From Tubiluchus corallicola (taxonomy: Eukaryota; Priapulida; Priapulimorpha; Priapulimorphida; Tubiluchidae), in NCBI GenBank assembly GCA_030141605.1, contig JAQGDQ010000115.1, positions 406,501 to 466,500 on the forward strand: a DNA stretch of 60,000 nt. Direction: 5' to 3'. Below the pieces are notes generated by a model, which did not search any database, had not been told where the DNA came from, and worked only from the letters and a program-made list of their open reading frames with translations. Positions 23,937 to 36,600 of this stretch are shown here, in pieces. The translations under genes and the position numbers were made by a program. The number at the start of each line of letters is the position of its first letter. The first letter of the stretch is position 1.

Positions 23937-26900
23937 TAGGGTTGGCATTTCCCGACCCGGGATCGCTTGACCGGGAAACGGGAACGGGATTGGCGCAATC
24001 CCGGGAAACGGGACGGGAAACGGGACTGGACGGGATTGAGGGAAAACAGTGATGTTTGAGCTAATGATGAACTTTGACAGACCATAAATACCAACAAAAA
24101 ATAAACAAAAACACTATACTCGGGGCCACGCCATGTTTATAGTAGTTGACTGAGTTCTAAATATGTAGAGTATGTACTGACATAACGAGTTTAGTGTTTA
24201 GAAGCTAATCACTTACAATATAATTCTAGCGTGGACCCGAGTATATACATAATTAATTACTAATACAAACGCATGTAATATTCTTTCTAAACTAGAATAG
24301 AACATAATTAATTACATTGATATCGATATGATGTGCGATTGCGATGCGATGCGATACTATAGCACGATGGCATGAGAAAATACAGACATGCCATTGTGAT
24401 TTTAAATTGAGATTAGCATAATAATAATCATCCATCAGTCAGCAAGAAGAGCACAGAAAAAGGAGAGACAAACTTTGACAAGACAAACTACTCAAACAAC
24501 CAAAAGTTATCTTTTAGATGTAAGCTCAAATTTCAAATCCAGTCTGTCAGTAGCAGTACAGTACCCCTTGTCCGTACTCCGTACTCCAACTCCAAGAAAG
24601 TATTGCATAAAGCCGACATATTTAAGTATAATATGCTTTCAGAAAAGTGAGTGCGTCCAGAAGCCCATCTCCCATGCGTGCACGAAGTTTCGTGTTGAAT
24701 AAAGCGCACGCGGAAAACGCACGTTCCGCTTCGCAGCTAGTGCACTGTATAGCTGCTAGATTGCGGTATATTATTTCCAGTCGTTTTGGCCTGACAGATG
24801 TTGTCTCCCAAACCTTGAAATCTAAGTTGAAGTCCCCTTTTTTCTCTACTGCTGCAACCGCTCCTGAAGACATCATTGATTCTATTTCCTTATTTAAAGC
24901 TTCGGCCATTGAAACGGGTGGTGGTGGATTGTTGACTACAACTGCTTCATCATTATCATCTGGATCTGGAATGATCCGAGCTTCCTCAATGACAGGCGCA
25001 GGGTGAAGTTTGTCGTAAAGTGCAATGATAGACTGTTTAATATCCTTCTTGTTTGCCATTTTCATTTGAGGGAATATCGGAGCAGATTTTGGAGAATCCG
25101 GGTTATGCAAGTACTTGTACATATCTAGTAGCTTGGCAGGACGTCTCTCGAAGAACCTTTTCTCTATAGCCATTTTCATGTTCTTGCAGAGAACTGTATC
25201 TTTTTCTCCTAGAGTTTTCAACATGAAGCAGAAGACGGTATCAGCGGCCAATAAAGTCATACTCCTGTCCTGTAGCTTTTTTACAGCGATTCGCACCGGG
25301 GTCAGTGCTGCTACTAAATCTTCCAACATATTAACCTCATCAGTGGTGAAATTTTGTTTCATCTTTGGGAAATCAACCATAGTTTTCTCAACTTGTGGCT
25401 TTACTTTCAAGAACCGTTCCACCATGTCAACACATGAGTTCCACCGGGTCTTATTGTCTCGTATCAGAGATAGAGTTTTTCCATGAGCATCCATATTATA
25501 ATCTTGGAGTTTGTCATTTTTTAACGGACTTCTGCGAATTTTCACCACTATTTTACGCACTTTTTTCACTGTATCTTTGATAATAGGGTTCATTGGGCGC
25601 ACTGGCAAGGCTTCTTCATCCTCATTAACTTCATTATCATCATCATCGTCATCCTCATCATCGATAACTTCTTCTCCATCTTCTAAATCATCATCATCAT
25701 CATCCTCTTCATCTTCGTCTTCATCTTCCTCTTCCATACCACTATATATAACATCCTGTACCGCTAAATGTATACCATGGGTGCAGCACGCCATATGTTC
25801 ACTGGCGATCTTACGTCCGAAACTGAGCATGACAGATGCGCCGTCCGTAGTCGCACATATAACATGGCATGCATCATCATCCAATTCAATACCATAACGT
25901 TTGAGCTTCATCTTTACTATTTCGACAGTTTTAACAGCAGTGATACTGCCCTTCGCTCGAGCCAGGCCAAGATTCCAGTATTCATTATATGTATGTAAAT
26001 TAACATTGACATAACGCCGATTTTGGTTAGATGTCCATTCGTCCAACGTTATCCCAAAGCTCACGTCATCACTTCGCCTCATTTCTTTGAATTTCTCCCG
26101 CAATTCGTCTTTCAACTCTTCACTGTGACCAACAATTATTTTTCGCAGAGTGTTGTGGCTTTTAGGTAGATTGAAACCTCTCCTTTCGAAACCATCTCTT
26201 ATAAATTCACTCTTTGCGATAGTATTTAGAGATATTCGGTCAACGGCCGCTAATTTACATATCAGTACAGGCATGCAATTTTCAGCTTTATTATCTGGAG
26301 CAGTAAACTTATCTATGCGCTGTTGGAGTTGGATTCTTGCCTTCTTTGGTTTTGATATACCTTCTCCATCCTCCCCATCCTTTTCCAATGATATAGACTT
26401 GTGCATTGCCTTAAGGTGTCGCTTCATACCGGATGTAGAGCCTCCGTCTCTCTTTATTACCGACTTACATAGTTGACACTTTGCTTTTTTTGTGTCATTG
26501 GGATCAACGGCGAAGTAGTTCCATATTTTACTAGTACAACCTGTAGGCATCGAAATTTTCGATTGTACCTTCTGTCCGGTATCAGTACCACTACCACCTT
26601 TTGAAGAAACGCTCGATTTTTCATTCTCAACTACAGCAGAACTATTGTCAGAACTGGCCATCATAAAACTCAGAACAGAGACACCAATCACAGAACAAGA
26701 TGCACAATCAGAATCAGGCAGTATAAGGCAACGTCGCACACAGTCCACACAATACTACAAATTTCAAATGTCAATATTCCTTCCTATGCGTCTCACTCAC
26801 TCGCCGGCTACTAAAACAATGACAATGCTATATCTGAACTGAATTACCCGTGTAGCTGAGCTGCTGTACTGTACTGCCTATGCCTAGTTAGTTGCCTAGG

Positions 26901-27078
26901 CGATCGACATGCCAATACACGCACATGCAGCGGAGTGAGTGACTTCCTTTTTTTATTATTTTTTAATTAATCCCGCGGGATCCCGGGATTATAATTGTAC
27001 TCCCGGGATTGGCCAAATGTGCCGGGATCCCGGGAAACGGGAACGGGATTCAACGGGATTGCCAACCCTGGTGTGTCT
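23929..27078 (-). mobile_element. Complete-looking hAT DNA transposon with 8-bp target duplication
   Basis: The element spans 23937-27070. The left end TAGGGTTGGCA and right end TGCCAACCCTG are inverted (first base differs, T versus C). Flanks carry a perfect 8-bp direct repeat GTGTGTCT at 23929-23936 and 27071-27078, as hAT insertion produces. Both subterminal regions (23950-24050 and 26965-27060) are dense in CGGGAAACGGGA/ATCCCGGGA motifs, likely transposase-binding repeats. A transposase frame on the - strand fills most of the interior. Length 3134 bp. Confidence 0.93.
24622..26748 (-). CDS. hAT transposase with BED zinc finger, uninterrupted
   Basis: 708-residue frame; translation more likely begins at Met29 or Met30 (26664 or 26661, MASSDNSS), giving ~680 residues. 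The BED finger runs ~76-116: W76, C91-x2-C94 and H111-x4-H116. RNase-H-fold landmarks: Asp236 in FGITLDEWTS, Asp302 in CATTDGASVM, the CCTHGIHLAV segment at 321-330, and the Arg-Trp pair in NKTRWNS (~433-438). The catalytic Glu lies in SCEAERAFS at ~671-679, within the C-terminal dimerisation region ~645-706. Residues ~339-379 are an almost unbroken Asp/Glu tract inside the insertion region. No stop or frameshift is seen, so the element may be recently active. ZBED-type domesticated genes share this layout, but intact ends and target duplication argue for a transposon. Confidence 0.92.
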   Translation of the reverse strand: MDCVRRCLILPDSDCASCSVIGVSVLSFMMASSDNSSAVVENEKSSVSSKGGSGTDTGQKVQSKISMPTGCTSKIWNYFAVDPNDTKKAKCQLCKSVIKRDGGSTSGMKRHLKAMHKSISLEKDGEDGEGISKPKKARIQLQQRIDKFTAPDNKAENCMPVLICKLAAVDRISLNTIAKSEFIRDGFERRGFNLPKSHNTLRKIIVGHSEELKDELREKFKEMRRSDDVSFGITLDEWTSNQNRRYVNVNLHTYNEYWNLGLARAKGSITAVKTVEIVKMKLKRYGIELDDDACHVICATTDGASVMLSFGRKIASEHMACCTHGIHLAVQDVIYSGMEEEDEDEDEEDDDDDDLEDGEEVIDDEDDDDDDNEVNEDEEALPVRPMNPIIKDTVKKVRKIVVKIRRSPLKNDKLQDYNMDAHGKTLSLIRDNKTRWNSCVDMVERFLKVKPQVEKTMVDFPKMKQNFTTDEVNMLEDLVAALTPVRIAVKKLQDRSMTLLAADTVFCFMLKTLGEKDTVLCKNMKMAIEKRFFERRPAKLLDMYKYLHNPDSPKSAPIFPQMKMANKKDIKQSIIALYDKLHPAPVIEEARIIPDPDDNDEAVVVNNPPPPVSMAEALNKEIESMMSSGAVAAVEKKGDFNLDFKVWETTSVRPKRLEIIYRNLAAIQCTSCEAERAFSACALFNTKLRARMGDGLLDALTFLKAYYT

Positions 27079-27358
27079 ATTAGGCTATACTTGCAAAAAA
27101 TAGAAATATGTTCGTGCTCTTCGTGATTTGCTAGATATTAGTGATGTTCGCTCTGTGGTGCATCTCAATGATGTTAAAATTAAAGTTGAACTCGCTCAGT
27201 GAGAGCAAATAAATAGTTTTAAACGTAAACTAAAAGAACTCCATGCGAGAAAACCTCCTATCTTAATACCAGTTTGGTAAATTAGCTCGCCTGAGAGCGT
27301 TTGTATTTACAATCCACTGGTGAATGATGGTCGATTGATTAGTCTTTTTGCATTCTAA

Positions 27359-28320
27359 TCAGTTTGTCTTATTGTCTATTGAGCATAGTTTATCTGGGGA
27401 AACAGCTTGGACACTAGTATAGGAGATTTCTAGTATGAGCAAGTTTGTCCAAGCGTGTTTTGAAGGCACCGACTGTAGTATTATTAACTCTGCGTTTGAG
27501 AAACTAAATTTGTATACATCCAGCCTGAACTGCATTTTATATATTTTGTACTTGTGGTCTCTTGTTACTGAGGGACAGCAATCAGAGAACATTGCAGTAT
27601 CCAAGTCTGTGCACATTTTATACATCTCAATTAAGCGGCCTTTAGTATGTTGCATGCAAGGCTGTATAGCCTGAGTTCCTGAAGTTTTCCTCATATGTAC
27701 TGCTCTTTAATGCAGAGACCATATTCACTGCTCTTTCTCGGATTTTCTCTAGAGCTGAAATATCCTTGACATAATGTGGGCTCCAAACTTGGCTTACATT
27801 TTCGATGTGCGGCTTCACTAAGGCTTTATATATTGGTATGATGATGTCTGTATTCCTACTAACAATTGTTCGAGAGATAGCTCCAAGTATCTGATGTGCC
27901 TTGGTGACTTTATCATTGACATGTACGTGGAATTTCAGTTGGTCATCCACAACAACATTCAAGTATTTCTCTGAAGTAACCACTGGTACTAATCTTCCAT
28001 CAAATTGTTATTGGTATTCGTGATTGTTCTTCCCAAGATGTAGCACTTTGCATGTTTTGCCTGCTGTGTTAAAAGTCATTTGCCAGGATTTGGCCCACTG
28101 GTTTATTTTGTTTAAATTGGCATGCAAGTCAGCAACAGATTGTGGAGAGAATACAAACCCTGCAACCTTAGTATCGTCTGCAAATTTGCTCAATTTTGAG
28201 ATGATACAGCTATCAATGTCGTTACTGAAGGTCAAGAACAACAATGGTCCTATTACGCTACTTTGGGGTACTGAAGAAAGAACTGGAAGTGTCGATGATT
28301 GTTTGTTCTGTATCAAAGGA
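27359..28320 (-). pseudogene. 5'-truncated non-LTR retrotransposon (CR1/L2/Jockey-like RT) relic
   Basis: The - strand encodes the C-terminal half of a LINE reverse transcriptase: VPQSSVIGPLLFLTFSNDID, KFADDTKVAG (the catalytic A-D-D box), then EKYLNVVVDDQLKFH, KAHQILGAISRTIV, IYKALVKPHIE and WSPHYVKDISALEKIRERAV. It is broken by an in-frame TAA near 28006 and by a frameshift near 27690, where the frame jumps to KGRLIEMYKMCTDL...YKIYKMQFRLDVYKFSFSNA. The first ~600 residues of a full ORF2 are absent. Confidence 0.88.
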
Positions 28321-29614
28321 GGTTATACAGGAGGAGAGTAAGCCAACTATGAAAAACTGGACAAGGTTGTGTTTGGCTAGCTACTCAGTGGATGAGACAT
28401 TGGTGCAAGACACGGAAAACATGGTTTACTCACCACGAAGGTGAGTTACGAAGTTAATAACAATAACAACGTGACCGAGACCTATGAATTGTGCACTTTG
28501 TGCCGACGGTGCGCATTGAAAAACGCTACATCACTACATGCAAGTTTAGGTTTCATTAATTAGATTATGACTGCAAATGCCAGAATGTTCCTGCTATTGC
28601 GGCTTATTTTACAATCATTACCCAGTGCAGGTAATGTGTTGAAAAGAATGAGTTTAGACTTCTCACTCACGTTGCCATAACGAAAAACAAGCGTTGATTT
28701 TGAACTCGCATCGAAACCTGCCAGCGTCTAATTTAACTTAAGGTGTAATTAAACTAGTGAGGAATTCCTAAAATTAAAACGTAAAGTCAGAGAAGAACTT
28801 CGTTTTTAGGCTTTACTCAAGAACACCTATTGGCAATATGGGACTGCTTTCAAGAAAGCTCATTTTTCCTCGAAGTCAAGCGACGATTTCCTGTATTTGA
28901 GGTTCAGTTTCTGCTCTGCTTACATGGCAAACATGAATTTGCAAAGTATGAAATTATTGTTAAGCTAATAAAATTTTATGTGTTATTTTTTCATTTGGCA
29001 ATGATATTCATTTATTTTATTCAATGATTCTTATCTGTTAATGGACTGTTAGTATGAGTGGAAGTTTCGTAGTTGTTCAATGATGAATGCTAAGAGAGCA
29101 AGAGCTAGGCTAACAAAGTACGGGTACATAGTTCCTAGGTTCAGCCTAGCAAAACTGGAGCTTGTTTATCAGTATGTTAGGCCAATACAGAACTTAGTAT
29201 TCCTTCCTCAGCCTGGCAAGCGTGCAGCTTGTTGTCTGTCAAAATGTTACAGATTGTGCGACAACTTCACAGTCGTTAGATCTGTGGATGCAAGTAGTGT
29301 TGTTACATTATCTGCTTCTGGCCTTACATAGAACATGTAATTGCAGTCCTGCGGCCTAGAAAACTGTTTAACAAGTACTTGGTTAACTGTTAATATGTGC
29401 CACATTGTAGCTGTGTCGCTATGATGATTCAAGTAGACATTCCACTGGCTGACGCTGATTGATAAAAGTAGACATGTACATCACTTTACCTCTTAAGTAA
29501 TTATAATAATTTTATAAAAGTTAAAAATGTCATATTAATTTATAATAGAACTTTCCGCAATGTTTGCTATCTACAAAGTATTATTTTGGTGAAAAAGTGA
29601 TAATTTTGTTATTA
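28321..29614. other. Intergenic DNA, nothing recognised
   Basis: No coding motif or repeat family recognised. The short frames present have no family signature. Confidence 0.4.
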
Positions 29615-29890
29615 CCTGCCCCTCTTCGACCGTTCCAATATTCGACCTGACCTCAATTTAATTAATTAATTATACAAAACCAGTTATAGCTCCTATTTCC
29701 TTCTATTTTTTAAACTTTAAATCATTTTCTGCTTTGATAAATTTATCGTAGGCTCCACCATACTTAGCGGTTACTTAGTACACAAACAACGTCTTGCGTG
29801 TAAGACGCTTTAATGTACGGGTCCGACTAGTATTCGTCTTAATGACCAATCCACTGAAACATATTGTGGTTGTAAGTTGATGACTACCTG
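29615..29890. mobile_element. Decayed copy of the mariner-type MITE seen at 39881
   Basis: Matches 39881-40188 in order. Shared blocks include AATTTAATTAATTA..., TATTTCCTTCTRTTTTTTAA-like sequence, CGTCTTAATGACCAAT, and the right terminus GTAAGTTG-TGACTACCTG followed by TA. The left end is eroded (CCTCTTCGACC). Confidence 0.55.
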
Positions 29891-30692
29891 TAAATGCTGA
29901 AATATAGTGTATTAATTTACACATAAAAAAGTCAACTGATAAACAAAGGTTAGAGAAAAACTAATGGATATTTACTGTAATATTTTCCAAGGGTGAGAAA
30001 GCCCCAAAATGGAAGTTGGGACTGCACAATCGATGTTTGCTGTATGAAGTTTTTTTAGTAATAGAAAAAACTTAAACCTTGTAGTCCAGTTCCCGCTCTT
30101 ACCTAAAAGCTACAGAACTCCCTCATGTACATCGAAAATTTCTTGCTGACATTTATTGGTACATAGTGTTCAGTCAAAATTTTGAAAAAAGTCTGGTAGA
30201 TGGGCTTGAGAAATTGCTGCGGGAAAATGCAGGTCTCTCGTGAAAATCAAAATTTTTAAATCAACCTTCTGCTCCCACTGTCGGACATTTTTGGCGATCT
30301 TACCATTACTGGCTTGTCTCCTGATTTTGTTCTTTCCTAATTAGGAATATAACTTTTGCGAAAAACAGTGGAAAACAAACATTTTGTAGGTATTTCTCGA
30401 GCCACCATTCATCTCGATGATACAGATTCGATAAATAAACCACTAACAAGACCATACTAAATTACCTTTTGTAAGAATATTTGCTGAGTTACACTGTGTG
30501 ACTGTGACTCTATGCTATGCTGAAAATTGACATGAGACTTGTGTTTCATCGCAGGCTGGTTGCAAGTCTATAGAGGCATCTCTGAATCTTATTGGTTGTC
30601 AAAACGTGATCAAAAATACTGTACTATAACACTGACGATATTGTAATTTCTTGATATTTTGTAATATTGCACTAATTTAAATTGTTTTTGAC

Positions 30693-33600
30693 ATGATAGG
30701 TGTGGGCACTATTGACTCGAACACACTATTTGAAAAGTACACTGTGGACGAAATTCGGGAACTGGAAAAAAATGTGAAGTCTGTATTTTTTACTAACACA
30801 ATTTTAACATAAAATAATTAGTGATGACTGCAACAGTAATCACTCCATTTGTTTAGAATGTTAAATAAAGAAAATTTGTGACATTTGATTAAGTATTTAC
30901 ACGTGACTTTAACTCTTATGATTACTATAGATTCTTAGAAGTGTACTAAATGAACTTTTGCACTATATGTTTAGCGATGCATTCAACAAGTGACATATTT
31001 TAGTATCACATATATTATCTCTACCACAAGTTAAGATGGCAATAATATGCAAAATTTATGTATAAACGAATAAATGAACAATTGCTATTATTATGTTAAA
31101 AAATGAAGTGGTAAGAGCTGTGTGGTCAACATCGTAGTATTTTACCAGGTGAATTTACTAGCAAGATTGGAATAAGCTGAACCTAGCCTAGAGGGGTGCT
31201 TTTTTATGGTGACGCTGTTAAAACATCCGTTATTTATGTATAATTTGCTAAAAACCTTTGTTCTTTGAGTTTTGTTATTGTGCCTTTAGTGTGCATTTGA
31301 ATATGCGTGATTGGATGATACGATCTATTGTTATCCACTAATGTCTGGAAGTACTTTGAATTGCAAAACTGATAACATATATTAAAATATTTTTTGCTTT
31401 TGCAGAAATGAAATCGAGAAGAAAAAAGAAGACTTGAGGCAGATGGTCGGGTGAGCGTTATGGATTATCTTTGTGCATCTTTTTTTATAATAGTAGCCAT
31501 GATTAGGTGTGAACATTAGAGCAGTAATGATACACCTAGATCACGATACCTGTCACAATGCACCTGAGTTAATGTTTGCAGGCTTTATAAAAAACTAGGT
31601 GAGGCTGTTTATAATAAATGCTAAACATATTTATCAATCAACAGTTTTAGGATTGCTAAATGCTATAATAATCCGACAATTGATTTTTTTATTACTTGCA
31701 TGATGCGCAGGCTATTATTTACATTGTAAGCCACCAGAAAAACAAAACATATCAATACTTTAGGTTTAAACGTTGCTTGTGCATTTTCTGGTTCATGTTT
31801 ACAGTTTCACATGTTTGTATTCACACAACACAATTATCCAACTACAGCTGACACACCTTGCGATTTTAACCACTTTGGCTTCCATTTGTGCCATAAGTCA
31901 AATACTGCTCACTGCACTGAGTGTTACATATCTAGGGTACACTCTGCAGCTGCAGATTAAATTACTTCACATTGTTTATATGGATCGTTGAAATTATTTA
32001 AATCCATAATTTCAGGTTCAGGTTAATTCGAACATTCAAACCCTTAGGTTAAGTGCTCATTTCTTGTAAATATAGCTTATTCCTTGTATAAACGAATGTT
32101 TCTCCACCCTTCAGGAACTTCAAATGACCAAAATCAGATATACAGTGTTGTAATGTCAACATATTAGGCTGAATTTTAATTGTGTTTGTTACTTTCCAAG
32201 TTGTTATTTACATCTAGAACCGTTGTCATTTGTCACATTTTGAATTTTCAAATTTAGTTGTTTTTTTGTTTTTGATTTTTTCAACAGGGAGCGATACCGT
32301 GACTTGATAGAAGCTGCTGATACTATTAAAGAGATGAAAACCAGTGTTGAGAGTGTTGTTACGTCCATACATAGCATGCAGTCCTGTTTCAATAATCTTG
32401 CTAAAGTGCCACAGGTGCTTCCAAAGCCAGACAGTAAATTTTACCAACAAGCCAGCGGAGATCGTAAAGAAAAGAACAGTTTTTATTCTGTAGTAGCTCA
32501 AATAAAGCTGTTGCTTGATTTGCCTGAAAAGGTGAGAGTTTCGTATTAATTTTTTTGATAATGATCACAAAGTAAAACATGTTTAAAAAAATTAATATCA
32601 TTGTTATGTTAGTTTTGAAATCTTGTGACCTTTTTGCACCTTTTCTTATTCTCAGTCAATTTTGCTTTAGTACAGTGCATTATCAGTGCTACAATAAATG
32701 CCGTATAATAATATCATGAATAACAAAACCTGCTACATCTAAGTGATATCTTAGAGCCTTCTAAACATGGTCTTGAATTATTCCATAGAAACTATATTGT
32801 TAAGGAACACCCGTTAGATAACCAGGTTACAGCATTTTAAGTGATAAGTAACAGAACAGAAAACAATAAAAACTCAAAAATAAAATGTAATATTTTGGTA
32901 GTTAGTTAAATTTTATTACATGCTGAAATTAAAACTGTATTCCTGTATCAATGATTTTGCTCTACGAATCAAAGCGAATTCTTTTGTCATAACCATTACA
33001 TAATGATCGCTGCACTAGTCTACACTGCTGCAAATGATTTGGATAATCTGCTATAGAGTGTAGCGGTGTAAACTGTGAATGTTAGTTTACCAGACAATGA
33101 GTCATTACAGTGTACTGTTCCGGTGTACACAGCATGCATTATTAGCCTATGGTATACTAAGTCACTTTTATAATTAATAGTTTGCATAGGTGCTGCAATA
33201 GTTTGTGGTTTTCAGAATACAAGTGCTTATGTAAACAAACTGTATAGTAGAATTATCTTTTATTAAGTCCACTTATTATTAGCTTCCCAAATGGTTTTGT
33301 TAAGCACCAATTACTGGAACACCAATAAAAACAATGAAATAATATTTATATAATGCAAATATACAAGCCACAATTAAAGATACCAGAATAAACGATTTTT
33401 AAAATGTTATTGTGGTACATTTACGATGGTAATGCTGATATGCCTTTGTGCTATTCCACTAACTAAAGTTATATTACAATAATCGAAGGTGCGTCGTGAT
33501 TCTTCGGCTGAACTTTGACAACTGCATAGACTGGGCGTGCACACTTCTAACTCGAGTTGGCCAGCTTTATGAACTTTTTTGCAAATCTTTTGGAGACCCA

Positions 33601-36600
33601 CTTGTAATTGTCTTCCATTGTTTCAATTAAAATCACATTTGTAGTATGTCTTCTGCTTAAATTGAGTTAAAAACATTTTTAGATTTTGCTGAAAATTGGA
33701 GTTGGCATATTTGACCCATTCCATGTGTATTTCGTGTTATTTAAATTGACAACACTTTTACTTATTTTTATCTAAAACAGATTTGGGCAGCTGCAGATCA
33801 GCATAATTATTTGAAAGCAACACAGCTTTACCTGTTAGCTCGTCACATTCACACTGGTTTACACCTGGACAGTGCGTCAGCTCAATCGGCACAGATCATT
33901 TCTCAGTTTCCGCTTCTCACTCGACAATGGTCTGCCATTAGTCAATTTAAGTCTGCAATATTACAGGTATGATGGCTTCTTTTCTTTTTCAGTTATGATT
34001 TCTGCTTTCTGCTTTCTGCTTGCATTTGTTTGGATAATAAAATTAAGGAACTTTCACAATAGGGTGAGCAGATTATTGAGTGATCACATTATATGCTTGG
34101 ATATGAAGTTAAACAGTGTCAGTTGAGGTTAATAAATGGATGGGTGATAGCGCGGAAAGCTACTTCAGGCTGGTTACTCTCACAGTTGTGGAACTATTAG
34201 TACAACTAGTACAATTGTGGAACTATTACTGCAATTAGTACAGTTGTGGAACTATTAGTGCAACTAGTACAGTTATGGAACTATTAGTGCGACTAGTACA
34301 ATTCTGGAACTATTATTGCAACTATTTTGATAGAGTTAAATATGAACTAGAGGTTTTTAGAAATTGATAATATTTTTTTTATTCTTTAGGGATGCAGAGC
34401 AATTTTAAAAGATGCTAGTGCTTCACAGCAGGTGAGTTTATCCTAAACACATCGAACACATCGATGACTGCTTAACCTATAATATATTGCTTCAAAATGT
34501 TTCTTATTTCATTTCGTTTTCTGTGAAATAAGTATGTGATGTCTGCTGAATTAAAAACTAGCTTAAATAAGCTGTTATGTAAAAATTATGATTACAAATA
34601 ATCAATGATTAATTTAATCTACCCATGTGGGTTAACAGGTATAAGTGGTTCACATATTTCATATAATTGACATTAACCTCTATAATAATGTTACTAAATT
34701 TATCATTACAGCTAACTACCGATTGTTTGTGCTCAATTTTACTACTAGAGGACAGCACTCCAAGACAGATGTATACTGAATTCTTATTGGCCAGAGCAGT
34801 AAGTAATGAAACTTAAGTAATGCATAATACGAAGGTGTTTTTCATAAGTTGTCAAAGATAAGTTGTTCCTACTAAAAAAAATGTCTCAAAATTTTGTGTC
34901 ACCTAAAAACTGTCTTGTTGCTCACAGAGTTTGTATTAGCAGCAACTCGGTATAAAACTTGTAAATTAAAACTCCTATGATGACCGTTAGATGCAGCCAT
35001 TTTGATGTTAGGTCATTTGAGACGAGTTTAGATAACATTGCGCAAAGTTTGAAAAAATAGTCAGAACATTCATAGGGCACACATCACTGACTAAGCAAAA
35101 ATATATTTTATCTTCTCAATAAACTTAAAATTACATTTTTTTGGTGAGTCAGTGACATTTTAACAGTTGGCTCAAACATTTTAAACTACTAAGAATTTTC
35201 TTTTCTAATTAAGTCTTTCGAGCAGGTAAGCATAATTCTGAGTAATATAACTCTGCATGGTATGTTTTTGGAGTATACCTTAAAATTGACTTTTTTTCCC
35301 TTTAAGATTACAGTATGAAATTTTAATTTTGTTTTGAGAGTGTATACTGGCAAATTTGATTGTGGGGATGCTGTGAGGCTTTTGTAAAAATATTTCAGGA
35401 AAAGTTTCCTATGCTCAATGATGCTATAGTAGTTGTTTGTGTTTCAGAATGCAGTACAGCAATTATTTTGTTCAAGCGCACACATGCTGAGTATCAAAGC
35501 ATTAGTGTGCAGTGTCGTAGAACTGGTTTGTAGTACACTACAGGAGATCAACAACATCTTTTACTCACACGGATGTGCTGATAGTGATGGTATTGCTCGC
35601 TTACATATTGTTTAGAATCACTAGTAGAATTATGAATTTTTAAGTCAAAAATATGTGCAGTGATACTTTGTTTTAAAAATGGGATGACTTTTCTTACAAA
35701 ATTAGATCAACTTGTGACATATGAAATTTAGAAACATTAACTAAGGAGTCTTAAATGCAGAAACTATCAGCCAGCCATTCATTTGTTACCAGTTATTGTT
35801 TGTGTTGTCAGGTCTCTTTTAACATATGAAAAACTGTTTCGTCTGTTTAAGAAATAGACTGCCAAAGCAATGTGTATGCTCATTTTTACTGCCCTGCAGA
35901 TCGCAGAGAATATCAGTAATGCAGAGAGTGCAGAGAATATCGGTAATGCAGAGAGTGCAGAGAATATCAGCAATGTGGAATTTGTACTGTTGTCTGTACA
36001 AGTTATCTATTTAGATTCAGAAAATTCTTAGTTTTACTTGTGTTGCTGGCTTGTCTAGCTAATTTTGGATTAGCTTTGGGCCAAATCAGCTAATTAAACA
36101 TAACAGCAAAGATAACATCCAGACTGCCTACCTGTATATTATGTTTTTGTTTTTTCCCAAGTTAGTTGGACAGACGTTGTTGGCACTTGAGGATAATGTC
36201 ATAATACTGCTTACATGCAGACTTGCCAGCCGTACTATATTAAGCATTGGCCATCTAAGTTGAAACTATTCTAAGCTGATGTTGTCTCAAATTAATGTTC
36301 CTCTAATGCTGATTAGCCTTTTTAAAATGATTAAGCTAATTTTGAATCTTAATTTTAATTTTCAGATGACTGTGATTTGCTGTTGAAATCTTTGAATAAA
36401 ATTACTACCACTGATCAACTTGGTAAGTAGTTAGAATCTCATAATTTGTACTTGCATCAATATAGAAAGTTGGTTTTTGTAATCAGCTATGTTTCTTTAA
36501 TTTTTAGTTCCTCATTATAAGTATTTTTTTATCTAATTCTTTGGTTAAAAGTGATGTTTTACCATCTGCATCATTTTAATTATTGCTATCCCCAATAGAA

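Noticed and set aside
25511-25897. Ser-rich + strand frame of 128 codons.
   Set aside because: Antisense shadow of the Asp/Glu-coding tract of the hAT transposase.
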